This document shows positions 44,340 to 53,386 of a stretch of DNA of 64,000 nucleotides, one piece after another. Each line of letters starts with the position of its first letter. Position 1 is the stretch's first letter. Below the pieces are notes generated by a model, which was not told the origin of the DNA, did not search any database, and was given only the letters and a program-made list of their open reading frames with translations. The DNA comes from Limnobacter alexandrii (lineage in GTDB: Bacteria > Pseudomonadota > Gammaproteobacteria > Burkholderiales > Burkholderiaceae_B): NCBI RefSeq assembly GCF_005871185.1, contig NZ_SWKN01000006.1, positions 186,001 through 250,000 on the forward strand, given 5' to 3'. The position numbers and the translations under genes were made by a program.

Positions 44340-45440
44340 TTAGCGGAAAAAACTACACACAGACTGAATGACGTGTTCAATTTGTGACTGTGTCATGGTG
44401 GGGTCGACCGGCAGGCTTAGCACTTCCTCTTGCAATACTTCAGCCAAGGGAAAGCTACCTTTACCCAGGTGCAAGTGCTGATAGGCTTTTTGCAAGTGCG
44501 GCGCAACGGGATAGTGAATGACGGTGCCCACACCACACGCATTGAGATGATCTACCAACGCTGTACGTTGCGATGAGCGAACCACATACAAATGCCATAC
44601 TGGTTCTTGCGCCGAATCAAACTGGGGCAGAGAGAGAGGCAAACCTTTGAGGCCTTCGGAGTATTGTTTGGCAATACTTTGTCGAATTTGATTTTGACGA
44701 TCCAGATCGCGAAGCTTGATTCTCAGAAATGCGGCTTGCAATTCGTCGAGACGGCTGTTGTAACCAATTTCGTCGTTGAAATACTTGGTGGCGGAACCAT
44801 AGTTGCGAAGTGTTCGTATTCTTTCAAACAAAGCGGGATCATTGGTTGTGACTGCACCCCCATCGCCCAAAGCACCCAGATTTTTGCCAGGATAAAAACT
44901 GAAACCCGCAGCATGGCCTAAACCACCAGTTCGCTGTCCCGATAAACGCGCGCCATGTGCTTGCGCGGCATCTTCAACGACTTTCAATCCGTGCTTCTCT
45001 GCAAGAGTCATGATTGGGTCCATGTCCGCAGCCTGTCCGTATAGATGTACTGCAATAATTGCTTTGGTACGCGGTGTAATCGCTTGCTCGATTTGCGAGG
45101 GGTCAAGATTGTAAGTATGCGCGTTTGGCTCAACGCCGACCGGGGTTGCACCAACATGGCTGGCGGCCAACCAAGTCGCGATGTAAGTGTTGGTAGGTAC
45201 AATGACCTCGTCGCCTGGGCCAATATCCATGGCTTTCAAGATCAGAATGAGCGCATCAAGTCCGTTGGCTACACCCACCGCATGAGGAACTTCGCAATAA
45301 GCGGCGAACTCTTTTTCAAATGCCTCAAGTTGAGGGCCCATGATGAACCAGCCAGAATCCAGAACCGCTTGCTGAGCTGAGGCGAATTCAGTTTGGTATT
45401 GGCGATTGATTGCGCCCAGATTTAGGAAAGGTACCTTCAT
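44340..45440 (-). CDS. fdtB: dTDP-3-amino-3,6-dideoxyhexose transaminase (FdtB/QdtB type)
   Basis: This 366-residue PLP enzyme of the DegT/DnrJ/EryC1 family has [19 protein letters not shown], then [31 protein letters not shown] and the PLP Lys186 in [15 protein letters not shown]. This pattern is that of the 3-keto-specific group (FdtB). With FdtA it converts dTDP-4-keto-6-deoxyglucose to dTDP-Fuc3N (or dTDP-Qui3N). It overlaps fdtA by 4 bp. Fuc3N and Qui3N branches cannot be told apart with certainty. Confidence 0.87.
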   Translation of the reverse strand: MKVPFLNLGAINRQYQTEFASAQQAVLDSGWFIMGPQLEAFEKEFAAYCEVPHAVGVANGLDALILILKAMDIGPGDEVIVPTNTYIATWLAASHVGATPVGVEPNAHTYNLDPSQIEQAITPRTKAIIAVHLYGQAADMDPIMTLAEKHGLKVVEDAAQAHGARLSGQRTGGLGHAAGFSFYPGKNLGALGDGGAVTTNDPALFERIRTLRNYGSATKYFNDEIGYNSRLDELQAAFLRIKLRDLDRQNQIRQSIAKQYSEGLKGLPLSLPQFDSAQEPVWHLYVVRSSQRTALVDHLNACGVGTVIHYPVAPHLQKAYQHLHLGKGSFPLAEVLQEEVLSLPVDPTMTQSQIEHVIQSVCSFFR

Positions 45441-45844
45441 GATTGACTGACTTTAAGAAAATCGTCGTAGTTGCGGAAGTAATCGGACTCATCATATTTC
45501 TCAGATGCAAGCACCATACAAACAGAACCAGAGGAGAAGTTATACAAGTCTCGCCAGATCATCGGCGGAATGTACAGCCCATAGTAGGACCGATTCAGGT
45601 GAAATTCTTTCTTCTGTTTCCCGTCATCCAGCAACACTGAAAAACTGCCAGACATTGCAATCATGAGCTGGTGCAAGGCTTTGTGACCATGCGCAGCACG
45701 GCTTTCACCGCCGGGCACGTCATAGAGGTAGTACACACGCTTGATATCAAACGGAATGTGATTTTGACCTTCGACAAAGGTGAGGTTACCCCGAGGATCT
45801 GAAATTTTGGGCAGTTCAATAATTCGACATTCACTGACTGACAT
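45437..45844 (-). CDS. fdtA: dTDP-4-keto-6-deoxyglucose 3,4-ketoisomerase (FdtA/QdtA type)
   Basis: This 135-residue cupin has [21 protein letters not shown], then [29 protein letters not shown] and [18 protein letters not shown]. The two His in AHGHKALHQ are those of the WxcM/FdtA active site. It moves the keto group from C4 to C3. I chose the ATG at 45844, preceded by a strong CAGGAGG; the longer frame would overlap the PglF-like gene even more. The end of that gene overlaps this start by 14 bp. Confidence 0.9.
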   Translation of the reverse strand: MSVSECRIIELPKISDPRGNLTFVEGQNHIPFDIKRVYYLYDVPGGESRAAHGHKALHQLMIAMSGSFSVLLDDGKQKKEFHLNRSYYGLYIPPMIWRDLYNFSSGSVCMVLASEKYDESDYFRNYDDFLKVSQS

Positions 45845-47744
45845 TGCCTGCCTCCTGAAGATAAATATTTGTTTGATCATTCGCCAAATCAAGTAATAGC
45901 TTTTTAGCATCGCTTTCTTGATTAGCATTTAATTGTTCAAACAATTTTGAGAACACTCGTACCCATTGATCTGCGCTCAGCCCCACCTCGTGCGCACGCA
46001 TAATTTTCGGATGTGCTGTTTTCTCAGCCCCCGCGCTGTCTATCAACAATTCTTCATACAACTTCTCGCCCGGGCGTAATCCTGTGAATTGAATTTCAAT
46101 ATCACCTTTTCCATCGGCTGTTTTTTCTGTAAGCCCAGCCAAGCTGATCATCTTTTTGGCGAGGTCCACAATTTTGACGCTTTCACCCATGTCGAGCAAA
46201 AACACTTCACCTCCCTTTGCCATGCTGCCCGCTTGAATCACCAACTCAACCGCTTCATGAATACTCATGAAAAAACGATTGATCTCGGGATGAGTGACAG
46301 TGATTGGGCCGCCCTTCTGAATTTGTTCTTTGAACAATGGAATTACACTGCCGGATGAACCCAATACATTGCCAAATCGCACGGCACAGAAAATCGTTCT
46401 GTTGTTCTGTGTACTTGCGACTTGCTGAATAGCCAATTCGGCCCAGCGTTTGGTGGAACCCATTACATTGGTTGGCCGAACGGCCTTGTCAGTGGAAATG
46501 AGTACGAAGGTTTCTGTACCGAATTCTGCTGCCGCTTTGGCCATGTTTTGGGTGCCCAGGATATTGTTTTTAACGCCTTCGGATATATTACTTTCGACCA
46601 AGGGCACATGCTTGTGTGCTGCCGCGTGATAAACAGTTTGAACGTGGTAGGTTTTAAATACGTGCTGGATCAAATCCGCGTCAGCCACCGACCCCAAACA
46701 GGGCACCACTGGGCAGGCATTCAAATCTTCCACTTTTCGGTGAACCTGGTATAGCGCTGGCTCACTGTGATCGAGCAAAACTAACTGCTTGGGCGAAAGT
46801 GCCGCAATTTGGTGGCTAAGCTCGGAACCAATACTGCCGCCAGCCCCGGTCACCAACACAACCTTGCCAGTGATGCATTTGTGAAGCAATGCGGGGTCTG
46901 CGGCGATGGGATCCCGCCCCAACAAATCGCCCACATCCACCTCGCGAACCAGACTAACCAGGTTACGACCACTCACGATGTCGCTTAATCCGGGGAGAAT
47001 ACGCACCTTCAGCCGGTGTTGCTCGAGCAGTTCAACCACTTCACGGCGCTTGTCGCTACTGACATCGGGCAGGCATACAATGACGCTGGACACTTCGTAG
47101 TGTTCAATCAACCAAGGCAATTGAGTCACACTGTGTACGCGAAGACCACCAAGGTCTTTACCAACCAGGTTGGGGTTGTCGTCTACAAATGCAGCGGGAA
47201 ACAGTTTGTCGCCTTGCAACAGGCTTGTGGCCAGTTGATGCCCGGCCTGCCCTGCACCATAAATCAGAATTTGTTCATTGCTGTAACGCTTGCGAAGCGG
47301 CAACCACAACAGCCACCGCGCACCAAAACGCGAAGCCGCCACAAAACCGGTCGCCAGCATGAAATAAAGCAGGGGAACCGAACGAGGCACGCCCTCAAGC
47401 CCGCGCATTTCAGTCATAAAGGCAACACCTGTCCACAGCAAGGTTGCGATACCCATTGACTTAACGATGGCCAATAAGGCCTGCTCACCCACATAGCGGA
47501 TAACAGAGCGATACAAACCGTTGATCACAAAAATGGGCGCAGCAATAACCGGCGCGAGCAGAAACAAGGCGAACTGTTCAGCGGAAGGTTCGTACCAGTA
47601 CCCCAAACGCAAACAGTAAGCCCCCCACACAGCAAAAAACAGGCATATAAAGTCGACCACGATAGTGATGATTTGCTTGGTACTGCGTGGCAATGCAGTC
47701 GCGACACGCGACATGCGCACCGCTGCGTTGTTGGGTTTATTCAT
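45831..47744 (-). CDS. Membrane-bound UDP-HexNAc 4,6-dehydratase (PglF/WbpM/CapD)
   Basis: This 637-residue protein has four hydrophobic segments in residues 20-140, then a nucleotide-binding domain (ILIYGAGQAGHQLATSLL near 160). The SDR domain starts near residue 295 (VVLVTGAGGSIGSELSHQI) and carries STDKAVRPTNVMGSTKRWAE. The last block has Met instead of Tyr before Lys, as in WbpM. It makes UDP-4-keto-6-deoxy-HexNAc from UDP-GlcNAc at the inner membrane. It is followed in the gene order by the fitting transaminase and acetyltransferase, so bacillosamine is the most likely product. Confidence 0.9.
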   Translation of the reverse strand: MNKPNNAAVRMSRVATALPRSTKQIITIVVDFICLFFAVWGAYCLRLGYWYEPSAEQFALFLLAPVIAAPIFVINGLYRSVIRYVGEQALLAIVKSMGIATLLWTGVAFMTEMRGLEGVPRSVPLLYFMLATGFVAASRFGARWLLWLPLRKRYSNEQILIYGAGQAGHQLATSLLQGDKLFPAAFVDDNPNLVGKDLGGLRVHSVTQLPWLIEHYEVSSVIVCLPDVSSDKRREVVELLEQHRLKVRILPGLSDIVSGRNLVSLVREVDVGDLLGRDPIAADPALLHKCITGKVVLVTGAGGSIGSELSHQIAALSPKQLVLLDHSEPALYQVHRKVEDLNACPVVPCLGSVADADLIQHVFKTYHVQTVYHAAAHKHVPLVESNISEGVKNNILGTQNMAKAAAEFGTETFVLISTDKAVRPTNVMGSTKRWAELAIQQVASTQNNRTIFCAVRFGNVLGSSGSVIPLFKEQIQKGGPITVTHPEINRFFMSIHEAVELVIQAGSMAKGGEVFLLDMGESVKIVDLAKKMISLAGLTEKTADGKGDIEIQFTGLRPGEKLYEELLIDSAGAEKTAHPKIMRAHEVGLSADQWVRVFSKLFEQLNANQESDAKKLLLDLANDQTNIYLQEAGNVSQ

Positions 47745-48919
47745 GGTTTGACCGCCTGCGCCATGACACGCTGAAGTACGCTAAAGGTTTGATCAATGTG
47801 CTCGGCCGCCAAAGTGGGATGAACTAAAAACATGAGGCTGGTTTCACCCAAGCGCTGCGCGTTGGGCAATCTTTTTTCTGGTCTGAAGGGCGTTGAGTCA
47901 AATGCTTTTTCGAGATAGACCTCGCTACACGAACCCGAATAACAAGGTACACCCAGTGCATTGATTTCAGCGAGAATGCGATCGCGACTCCAATCGGTTT
48001 TCAGTGCTGACGGTTCGACGAACACATACGCTTTGTATGCAGCATGTTCGACGTTAGTGGGTATTTGTGGCACGCGCAAACCGGGGATATGGGAGGCGTG
48101 CTGCCAAATGCGCATGGCATGTTGCAAGCGTGTGGCATGCCACTGGGGCATGCGGCGCAATTGAATTCGACCAATCACGGCCTGAGTTTCAAGCATGCGC
48201 CAGTTGGTACCAAAGCTTTCATGCAACCAGCGGAAACCTGGAGGATGCTGACGGTTATACACCGCGTCGTAACTTTTGCCATGGTCTTTCATGGACCAAA
48301 CCCGATTCCAAAGCTCCGGGTTGTTGGTGGTCACCATGCCGCCCTCACCGCCAGTGGTCATGATTTTGTCCTGACAAAACGACCAGGCCGCAATGTCTCC
48401 AAACGAGCCCACCGCCTGGCTATCGCGCAAGGCGCCGTGCGCTTGCGCACAGTCTTCGATCAGGTATAGGTTTTCTGATTTCGCAATTTCGGCCAGGCCT
48501 TTCATGTCACAAGGCCAACCAGCAAGGTGAACACACAAAATTGCTTTGGTTTTTTTGGTGAGTACCGGCCTTACTGTACAGGGGCAAATATTTTGCGAAT
48601 TAGGACAAACATCAGCAAAAATCGGTGTTGCGCCAGCTTGCACAATGCTACTGACCGATGCGAGAAATGTACGTGAGGTAACAACTACTTCATCACCCGG
48701 ACCAATGTTCAGCGCTTTCAATGCGGCATCCAGTGCCAAAGTGCCATTGGCCAAGGCCACCGCGTACCGGGTTTGAGAGAACGCTGCAAACTCCGATTCA
48801 AAATGGCGGCATTCTTGCCCGGTCCAGTAGTTGACTCGATTGCTCAGTAACGTATCTCGAATGGCGTCTGCTTCTTCGGGGGTAAAACTGGGCCAAGAGG
48901 GAAATGAGGTGTCGAGCAT
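47741..48919 (-). CDS. DegT-family transaminase, PglE-like
   Basis: This 392-residue PLP enzyme has VALANGTLALDAALKALNIGPGDEVVV, LIEDCAQAHGAL and the PLP Lys185 in AWSFCQDKIMTTGGEGG. It ends in ATGA overlap with the PglF-like gene and follows a PglD-like gene. In this setting it should convert UDP-4-keto-6-deoxy-GlcNAc to UDP-4-amino-4,6-dideoxy-GlcNAc. QDKIMTTGGEGGM and the loop HGKSYDAVYNRQHPPGFRW are typical of transaminases of this branch that handle UDP sugars. The exact stereochemistry at C4 is not readable. Confidence 0.83.
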   Translation of the reverse strand: MLDTSFPSWPSFTPEEADAIRDTLLSNRVNYWTGQECRHFESEFAAFSQTRYAVALANGTLALDAALKALNIGPGDEVVVTSRTFLASVSSIVQAGATPIFADVCPNSQNICPCTVRPVLTKKTKAILCVHLAGWPCDMKGLAEIAKSENLYLIEDCAQAHGALRDSQAVGSFGDIAAWSFCQDKIMTTGGEGGMVTTNNPELWNRVWSMKDHGKSYDAVYNRQHPPGFRWLHESFGTNWRMLETQAVIGRIQLRRMPQWHATRLQHAMRIWQHASHIPGLRVPQIPTNVEHAAYKAYVFVEPSALKTDWSRDRILAEINALGVPCYSGSCSEVYLEKAFDSTPFRPEKRLPNAQRLGETSLMFLVHPTLAAEHIDQTFSVLQRVMAQAVKP

Positions 48920-48921
48920 GT

Positions 48922-49560
48922 TTACACCTTGGGCCTTGCGGGATTGCCCACAACCACAGCACCAGCAGGAACACTTTTTGTAACTACGGCCCCCATGCCC
49001 ACCACTGCGCCCCGACCGATTACAAGAGGCTTGCCCGGCAGTCCCTGTTTAATGAGCGCTCCGGTGCCAATGTAAGCGTAGTCTTCAATCACGACGTTGC
49101 CATTGCAATGAACACTGGGCGCGAATGTGACGAAGTCGCCAATAATGCAATCGTGTTCTACATAGCTGTAAAGGTTGGCGTGAAAATGTTTGCCAATTCT
49201 GATGTTGCTTGTGAAGGTCACGAAGGGGCTCAGTATCGCACCCTCTGCAATTTCCACTTCGTCCATTTCAACCACATTGTGTGCACGAGCCTGCACAAAA
49301 CCAATACCGTCGGCAGTACAACGAAGGGCCAGCTTTTCACGGATGGTGCAATTGGCAATGGCCAAACACACCTTTTTGCTAAGTGCAGGATGCTTTAAAA
49401 ACTCAGCATAAGTAAGACATGCGTGACCGTTGAGTACTTCAGCGGGTGGCTTGTCATCGACAAAAACCAATTCAGCGCTTTGCGCATGCTGTGCACGAAG
49501 CAAAGGCATGACACCCCTGCCGCAACCGCTCGCTCCGTATACACCAATCAAATTTGCCAT
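48922..49560 (-). CDS. PglD-like UDP-4-amino-sugar N-acetyltransferase
   Basis: This 212-residue protein has an N-terminal Rossmann-like part (MANLIGVYGASGCGRGVMPLLR) and a C-terminal left-handed beta-helix (AEGAILSPFVTFTSNIRIGKHFH, YVEHDCIIGDFVTFAP, YIGTGALIKQG, GRGAVVGMGAVVTKSVPAG). His in YVEHDCIIGD is the expected catalytic base. It would acetylate the 4-amino group to give UDP-N,N'-diacetylbacillosamine. The ATG at 49560 lies 1 bp from the PglC-like stop. It is a paralog in fold of 41473-42162. Confidence 0.85.
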   Translation of the reverse strand: MANLIGVYGASGCGRGVMPLLRAQHAQSAELVFVDDKPPAEVLNGHACLTYAEFLKHPALSKKVCLAIANCTIREKLALRCTADGIGFVQARAHNVVEMDEVEIAEGAILSPFVTFTSNIRIGKHFHANLYSYVEHDCIIGDFVTFAPSVHCNGNVVIEDYAYIGTGALIKQGLPGKPLVIGRGAVVGMGAVVTKSVPAGAVVVGNPARPKV

Positions 49561-49561
49561 A

Positions 49562-50158
49562 TCAATTTTTTCCTGACCCGGTGAATTTGCTGACCGTGGC
49601 CTGACCTTCTTGCTGAATACCCTCACGCTTTAGCACCTTGGCTGCAGTGAGGACAATAATTTTCATGTCGAACCAGAACGATTGATGGTCGACGTAATAC
49701 ACATCGAGCTGAAAACGGGTTTCCCAATCAATCGCATTGCGACCGTTAATTTGCGCCCAACCAGTAACCCCGGGCCGAACCTCGTGCCGCCGGTATTGCT
49801 CGGGGGTGTACAAAGGCAAATATTCCATCAACAAGGGCCGGGGCCCGACCAAACTCATGTCACCTTTGAGAACGTTCCACAACTCGGGCAGCTCGTCCAG
49901 GCTGGTAGAGCGCAACAGTGCGCCAAATGAGGTCAAACGATCGGCATCAGGCAGATAATTGCCCAATTCATCCTTTTGTTCGGTCAAGGTTCGAAACTTG
50001 ACCATTTTAAAAGGTTTGCCATGCAAGCCGGGACGAATTTGAGTGAAAAAGATGGGACTTCCCAGCTTTGCACGTACCAATAACGCCACAAGCAGCAAAA
50101 TTGGGCTAAAAGCCAACAGTACAGAAAAGGAAACGATTACGTCGAATATCCGCTTCAT
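49562..50158 (-). CDS. PglC-like initiating phosphoglycosyltransferase
   Basis: This 198-residue monotopic membrane protein is a bacterial sugar transferase. It has an N-terminal hydrophobic helix (FDVIVSFSVLLAFSPILLLVALLV), then RPGLHGKPFKMVKFRTL, LRSTSLDELPELWNVLKGDMSLVGPRPLL and RHEVRPGVTGWAQINGRNAI. The Asp-Glu pair in SLDELPEL is catalytic in this family. The size without the extra N-terminal membrane domain fits the PglC group. It would load diNAcBac-1-phosphate onto undecaprenyl phosphate and start the cluster 2 glycan. Confidence 0.9.
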   Translation of the reverse strand: MKRIFDVIVSFSVLLAFSPILLLVALLVRAKLGSPIFFTQIRPGLHGKPFKMVKFRTLTEQKDELGNYLPDADRLTSFGALLRSTSLDELPELWNVLKGDMSLVGPRPLLMEYLPLYTPEQYRRHEVRPGVTGWAQINGRNAIDWETRFQLDVYYVDHQSFWFDMKIIVLTAAKVLKREGIQQEGQATVSKFTGSGKN

Positions 50159-51288
50159 GACTGCGCCACCAGAAAATTAACCAGAAATGTGGAGACTGCG
50201 TGCTGAGAAAATTGAAGCAAGGCACGCTGCCGCGCAGCTTCACCCATCAATTGTCGCTTGTCAGGATTTGTGGACAGGAACAACATTGCATCCGCAAGTT
50301 TGTTTGCATTGCGCACCGGAACCAGCAATCCGGTTTCCCCATCCACCACAGCATCGGACAATCCATAAATGTTGGTGGCCACCGTAGGTGTGCCGCAGGC
50401 CGCAGCCTCAATGACCACGGTTCCGAACCCTTCGCGATAGCTTGGTAGCACAAACACATCCGCGGCGGCCATGTAAGCTTCTGGTTGACTGGTTTTACCG
50501 GCAAAGCAAATCTTTGGATGGGGTATGGCCGATTGCTCAATATGCTCTTCATCGGGCCCAACCACCAGCAAGGAACTTTCTGGAAATTGTTTGTTGACGT
50601 AATCGAAAGCCTGGAGCAATTCGCTGATGCCTTTGTCGCGGGTTAAACGCCCGACGAATACAAAAAGAATATCGCCTTCAGGTACACCATGTTTCTGCCG
50701 CACGGGCAGTAGATTGACAGCCTCGGGTGAAAAGCGTTGGGAGTCAACGCCAGAAATGGAGCCCTCGTGAATGCAGTGAATACGCCCCTCAGGTGCGATT
50801 CTTTCACTTTCCAGAAAATCAATTTGACTTTGACTGTCAGCCAGGGGGGCTGTGCTAAGGGTAGCAATGAGACGGTCAAGTGCCTTCAAGGCAAGCCGCA
50901 CCATGCCTTTGCGTGTAGCCCACACTTGACCGGTAAAAATATGAACCCGAACGGGAATACGATTGAACCACGCCGACAAAGCGCCCAACAAACCTGCCTT
51001 GGGCGTGACGGTGAGCATGATTTGAGGTGACAACTTGCGAACCAGACGGATCATCGCCAGCAGACAAGCGAGATCACTGAAAAGTGAGGGCTTTCTGCGA
51101 ATGGGCAAATTGATAAATCCCAACGCCGACAGGGCCGGGTGTTTCTCAATAAACACCTGCCATTCATTGTTCAAATTCGGAAACATGACTGTGGTGTCAA
51201 AATGCTCCGAAAGGTATTTAAGGTGTGTGATTAAGAATGCATCAATGGTGAGAGGCGACGCCACTGCCAGTAATAGTTTAGGCTTCAT
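50155..51288 (-). CDS. Glycosyltransferase, GT4 family (PglA-like)
   Basis: This 377-residue GT-B enzyme has KLLLAVASPLTIDAFLITHLKYL, then VHIFTGQVWATRKGMVRLALKALD and FVGRLTRDKGISELLQAF. The donor-binding PSYREGFGTVVIEAAACGTPTVATN carries two Glu spaced as in GT4 enzymes. The block HIFTGQVW(A)TRKG is common in the enzyme that adds the second sugar to diNAcBac (PglA-like). With the WbpP-like epimerase, UDP-GalNAc is a plausible donor. The start is the ATG at 51288. The gene overlaps the pglC-like gene by 4 bp. Confidence 0.82.
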   Translation of the reverse strand: MKPKLLLAVASPLTIDAFLITHLKYLSEHFDTTVMFPNLNNEWQVFIEKHPALSALGFINLPIRRKPSLFSDLACLLAMIRLVRKLSPQIMLTVTPKAGLLGALSAWFNRIPVRVHIFTGQVWATRKGMVRLALKALDRLIATLSTAPLADSQSQIDFLESERIAPEGRIHCIHEGSISGVDSQRFSPEAVNLLPVRQKHGVPEGDILFVFVGRLTRDKGISELLQAFDYVNKQFPESSLLVVGPDEEHIEQSAIPHPKICFAGKTSQPEAYMAAADVFVLPSYREGFGTVVIEAAACGTPTVATNIYGLSDAVVDGETGLLVPVRNANKLADAMLFLSTNPDKRQLMGEAARQRALLQFSQHAVSTFLVNFLVAQS

Positions 51289-52156
51289 AAGAGGCCTTTT
51301 TAATGTTACCAAGAATCTCGTTCAGATCTTTTTGCAACTGATGAGAGACTGGCGAATTTCCGCGAAGCATCAACATTAAGCGATTCAATTTAAGCAAATG
51401 CAAAACATATGCAATTGCAAGCTTGGATAACTGCACGATTCCAAAACGCAAACGCAACCAAACTGGGATATTCAGTTGACGGTTCAATGTAATGAACCTG
51501 AACTTACTGAGATAGACCTGCTTGAGTTTGCTGAAATGTACATTGCCCTCTTCCCGATAAACATATAGGTACTCGTTCAGAGCCTTGACACGAAGATCAC
51601 CTCGGCTGGCAGCTGTTACGAACAACTCATAATCTTCAATTCTTTTTGAAGCCGGGTTGTAGCGATTTCTCAAATACCAGGATTTTCTGACCAAGATCGA
51701 TGCATGAACTATCTGGCAACGACCATGAACCACATCCCCCAGTGTAAGAGGATACGGAATGATTGAATTTCTGGCGCCTTTAAGCTCAAGTTGATTACTC
51801 ACTGAGTAGAGACCGGTACAAACTAAGTCGATTGACTCGTTTTCTTGCAAAACTTTAAGTTGTTTTTCCAAACGCTGCGGGTGCATTAAATCATCGGCAT
51901 CCATCCGCATAATGAGGTCAAATTTTGCTTCGTCAACAATTTGATTAAGCCTCGCGGGCAACCCCTTGTTAACTCCGTCAGATAGCACTCTAACCCTTGG
52001 ATCCTGAATCGATTTCGCGATCGACAACGACCCATCCCGGCTACCATCATCAATCAAGATGAGTTCCCAATCGCTTACTGTCTGGGCTACAACAGATTGC
52101 ACTGTTTCCAGAAGAGTTGCTTCCGCATTGAATATCGGTATGCCGATAGTGACCAT
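51278..52156 (-). CDS. Glycosyltransferase, GT2 family
   Basis: This 292-residue GT-A enzyme has VTIGIPIFNAEATLLETVQSVV, then LILIDDGSRDGSLSIAKS and the metal site RMDADDLMHPQRLEKQL. The block KRIEDYELFVTAASRGDLRVKAL is typical of O-antigen GT2 proteins. The ATG at 52156 follows the ligase-like stop directly. Its end overlaps the GT4 start by 11 bp. The donor and linkage are unknown. Confidence 0.83.
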   Translation of the reverse strand: MVTIGIPIFNAEATLLETVQSVVAQTVSDWELILIDDGSRDGSLSIAKSIQDPRVRVLSDGVNKGLPARLNQIVDEAKFDLIMRMDADDLMHPQRLEKQLKVLQENESIDLVCTGLYSVSNQLELKGARNSIIPYPLTLGDVVHGRCQIVHASILVRKSWYLRNRYNPASKRIEDYELFVTAASRGDLRVKALNEYLYVYREEGNVHFSKLKQVYLSKFRFITLNRQLNIPVWLRLRFGIVQLSKLAIAYVLHLLKLNRLMLMLRGNSPVSHQLQKDLNEILGNIKKASYEA

Positions 52157-53386
52157 TTATCTATCGCTCGCTTGACTGTACGCTGCTGCCAAAAACCCGG
52201 AAACCAAAATCATATAAAGCGTGCGCTCGGCGCTGTCGAGCAGGAATGAATTGAATAAATTGCCAAAAGCAAACGTGGCAAACAATGCTGTGCTGGCTAG
52301 CCTAGCGGGTTCAGTCAAGCTGTAAATGGACAAATAGTGTGCTGTTAACATGGCCAGAAACAACAATGGCCCGATCAGCCCGATTTGAGTCAACAGCAAG
52401 AAAAACTGGTTGTGTGGGTTGTTGTGCGGTGGCACGCCCATGGGCTCGGCATGTTTTAAAAACTCGGATGGGTAAGCACCCACGCCGGCGCCCGCAACAG
52501 GATGTTCCTGAAAAATTTGCAGGCTGATGTGCCACCAGCTTAACCGGGCACCCATGTCTGTGTTTTCGTATTTGTCAGGATTCCAGTTAACCACTTCGTT
52601 GTAGGTTTTGTCCACACGGCTACTGACTGTTTCCGAACCGAAGTAAGCCACATTCGCAACAATTGCCACCACGGCGATTGCGATCAGCCCTCCCTTCCAG
52701 CTGAATTTCATAAACAGATAAACAAGCAGGGGTAGCACTAAAGATACATAGCCGATGCGGGCGTGCGTCATGTTCAAAAGATTAAACACTGCGAGTACGG
52801 TGAACACCACCGCCAAGGCATACAACTTCTTTTGGCTGGCGGGATTCTTCTCGCCCAAGGCAAGGGCCCAGGAAAAATACAGACCCAAACACAGCACGAT
52901 GGATTGCGTGGTGTGCAATTTGAAGACCGTGGGGTACAAAGGATCTACCGAGGGAAAAGCCTTGAGCAACACGGCCACTTCAAGCCAAATCCCATACGAC
53001 AGCAACAAGGTAAGCCAGGCTGACAAAACAAATGCGAACAGCACCTTCCGGAGTGCACCTGGATAGGCGAGAAACAGACCAAATACAAACGGTGCCATAA
53101 GCAAAGTTGAGTATTTGCCGAGGTAATGCATAGAATCATCGAAACTGCCTTTGGTCCATACAAGGCTAAACCATAGCAAAAGTGCCAGCACCACCCCAAG
53201 CAAAAGGAGCGGCTGCTGCAAGGCTGCTTTCAGCCGAGGTTTTAAACCCGGGATAACCACTGAAGCGATGAGTGCAAGCAGCAAAAAAACATTGCTTGGG
53301 CCAGGAGCGATCGGCAAAAAAAACGCCGCCCCCGCTAAAAACCAGGCCGGGTTGACCCGTTGAATAAAACTCAAACCCACCCCCAC
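52157..53386 (-). CDS. O-antigen ligase / Wzy-like membrane protein
   Basis: This 409-residue protein has about 11 hydrophobic segments and a long periplasmic loop (residues 235-315) with RVDKTYNEVVNW, GARLSWWHISLQIFQEHPVAGAGVG and PHNNPHNQFFLLLTQIG. This is the Wzy_C domain shared by WaaL ligases and some Wzy and PglL proteins. PHNQ with the Arg in GARLSWW is typical of ligases. It could attach the cluster 2 glycan to lipid A-core or polymerise it. The length fits WaaL better than PglL. The gene overlaps the transporter gene by 16 bp. Confidence 0.83.
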   Translation of the reverse strand: MGVGLSFIQRVNPAWFLAGAAFFLPIAPGPSNVFLLLALIASVVIPGLKPRLKAALQQPLLLLGVVLALLLWFSLVWTKGSFDDSMHYLGKYSTLLMAPFVFGLFLAYPGALRKVLFAFVLSAWLTLLLSYGIWLEVAVLLKAFPSVDPLYPTVFKLHTTQSIVLCLGLYFSWALALGEKNPASQKKLYALAVVFTVLAVFNLLNMTHARIGYVSLVLPLLVYLFMKFSWKGGLIAIAVVAIVANVAYFGSETVSSRVDKTYNEVVNWNPDKYENTDMGARLSWWHISLQIFQEHPVAGAGVGAYPSEFLKHAEPMGVPPHNNPHNQFFLLLTQIGLIGPLLFLAMLTAHYLSIYSLTEPARLASTALFATFAFGNLFNSFLLDSAERTLYMILVSGFLAAAYSQASDR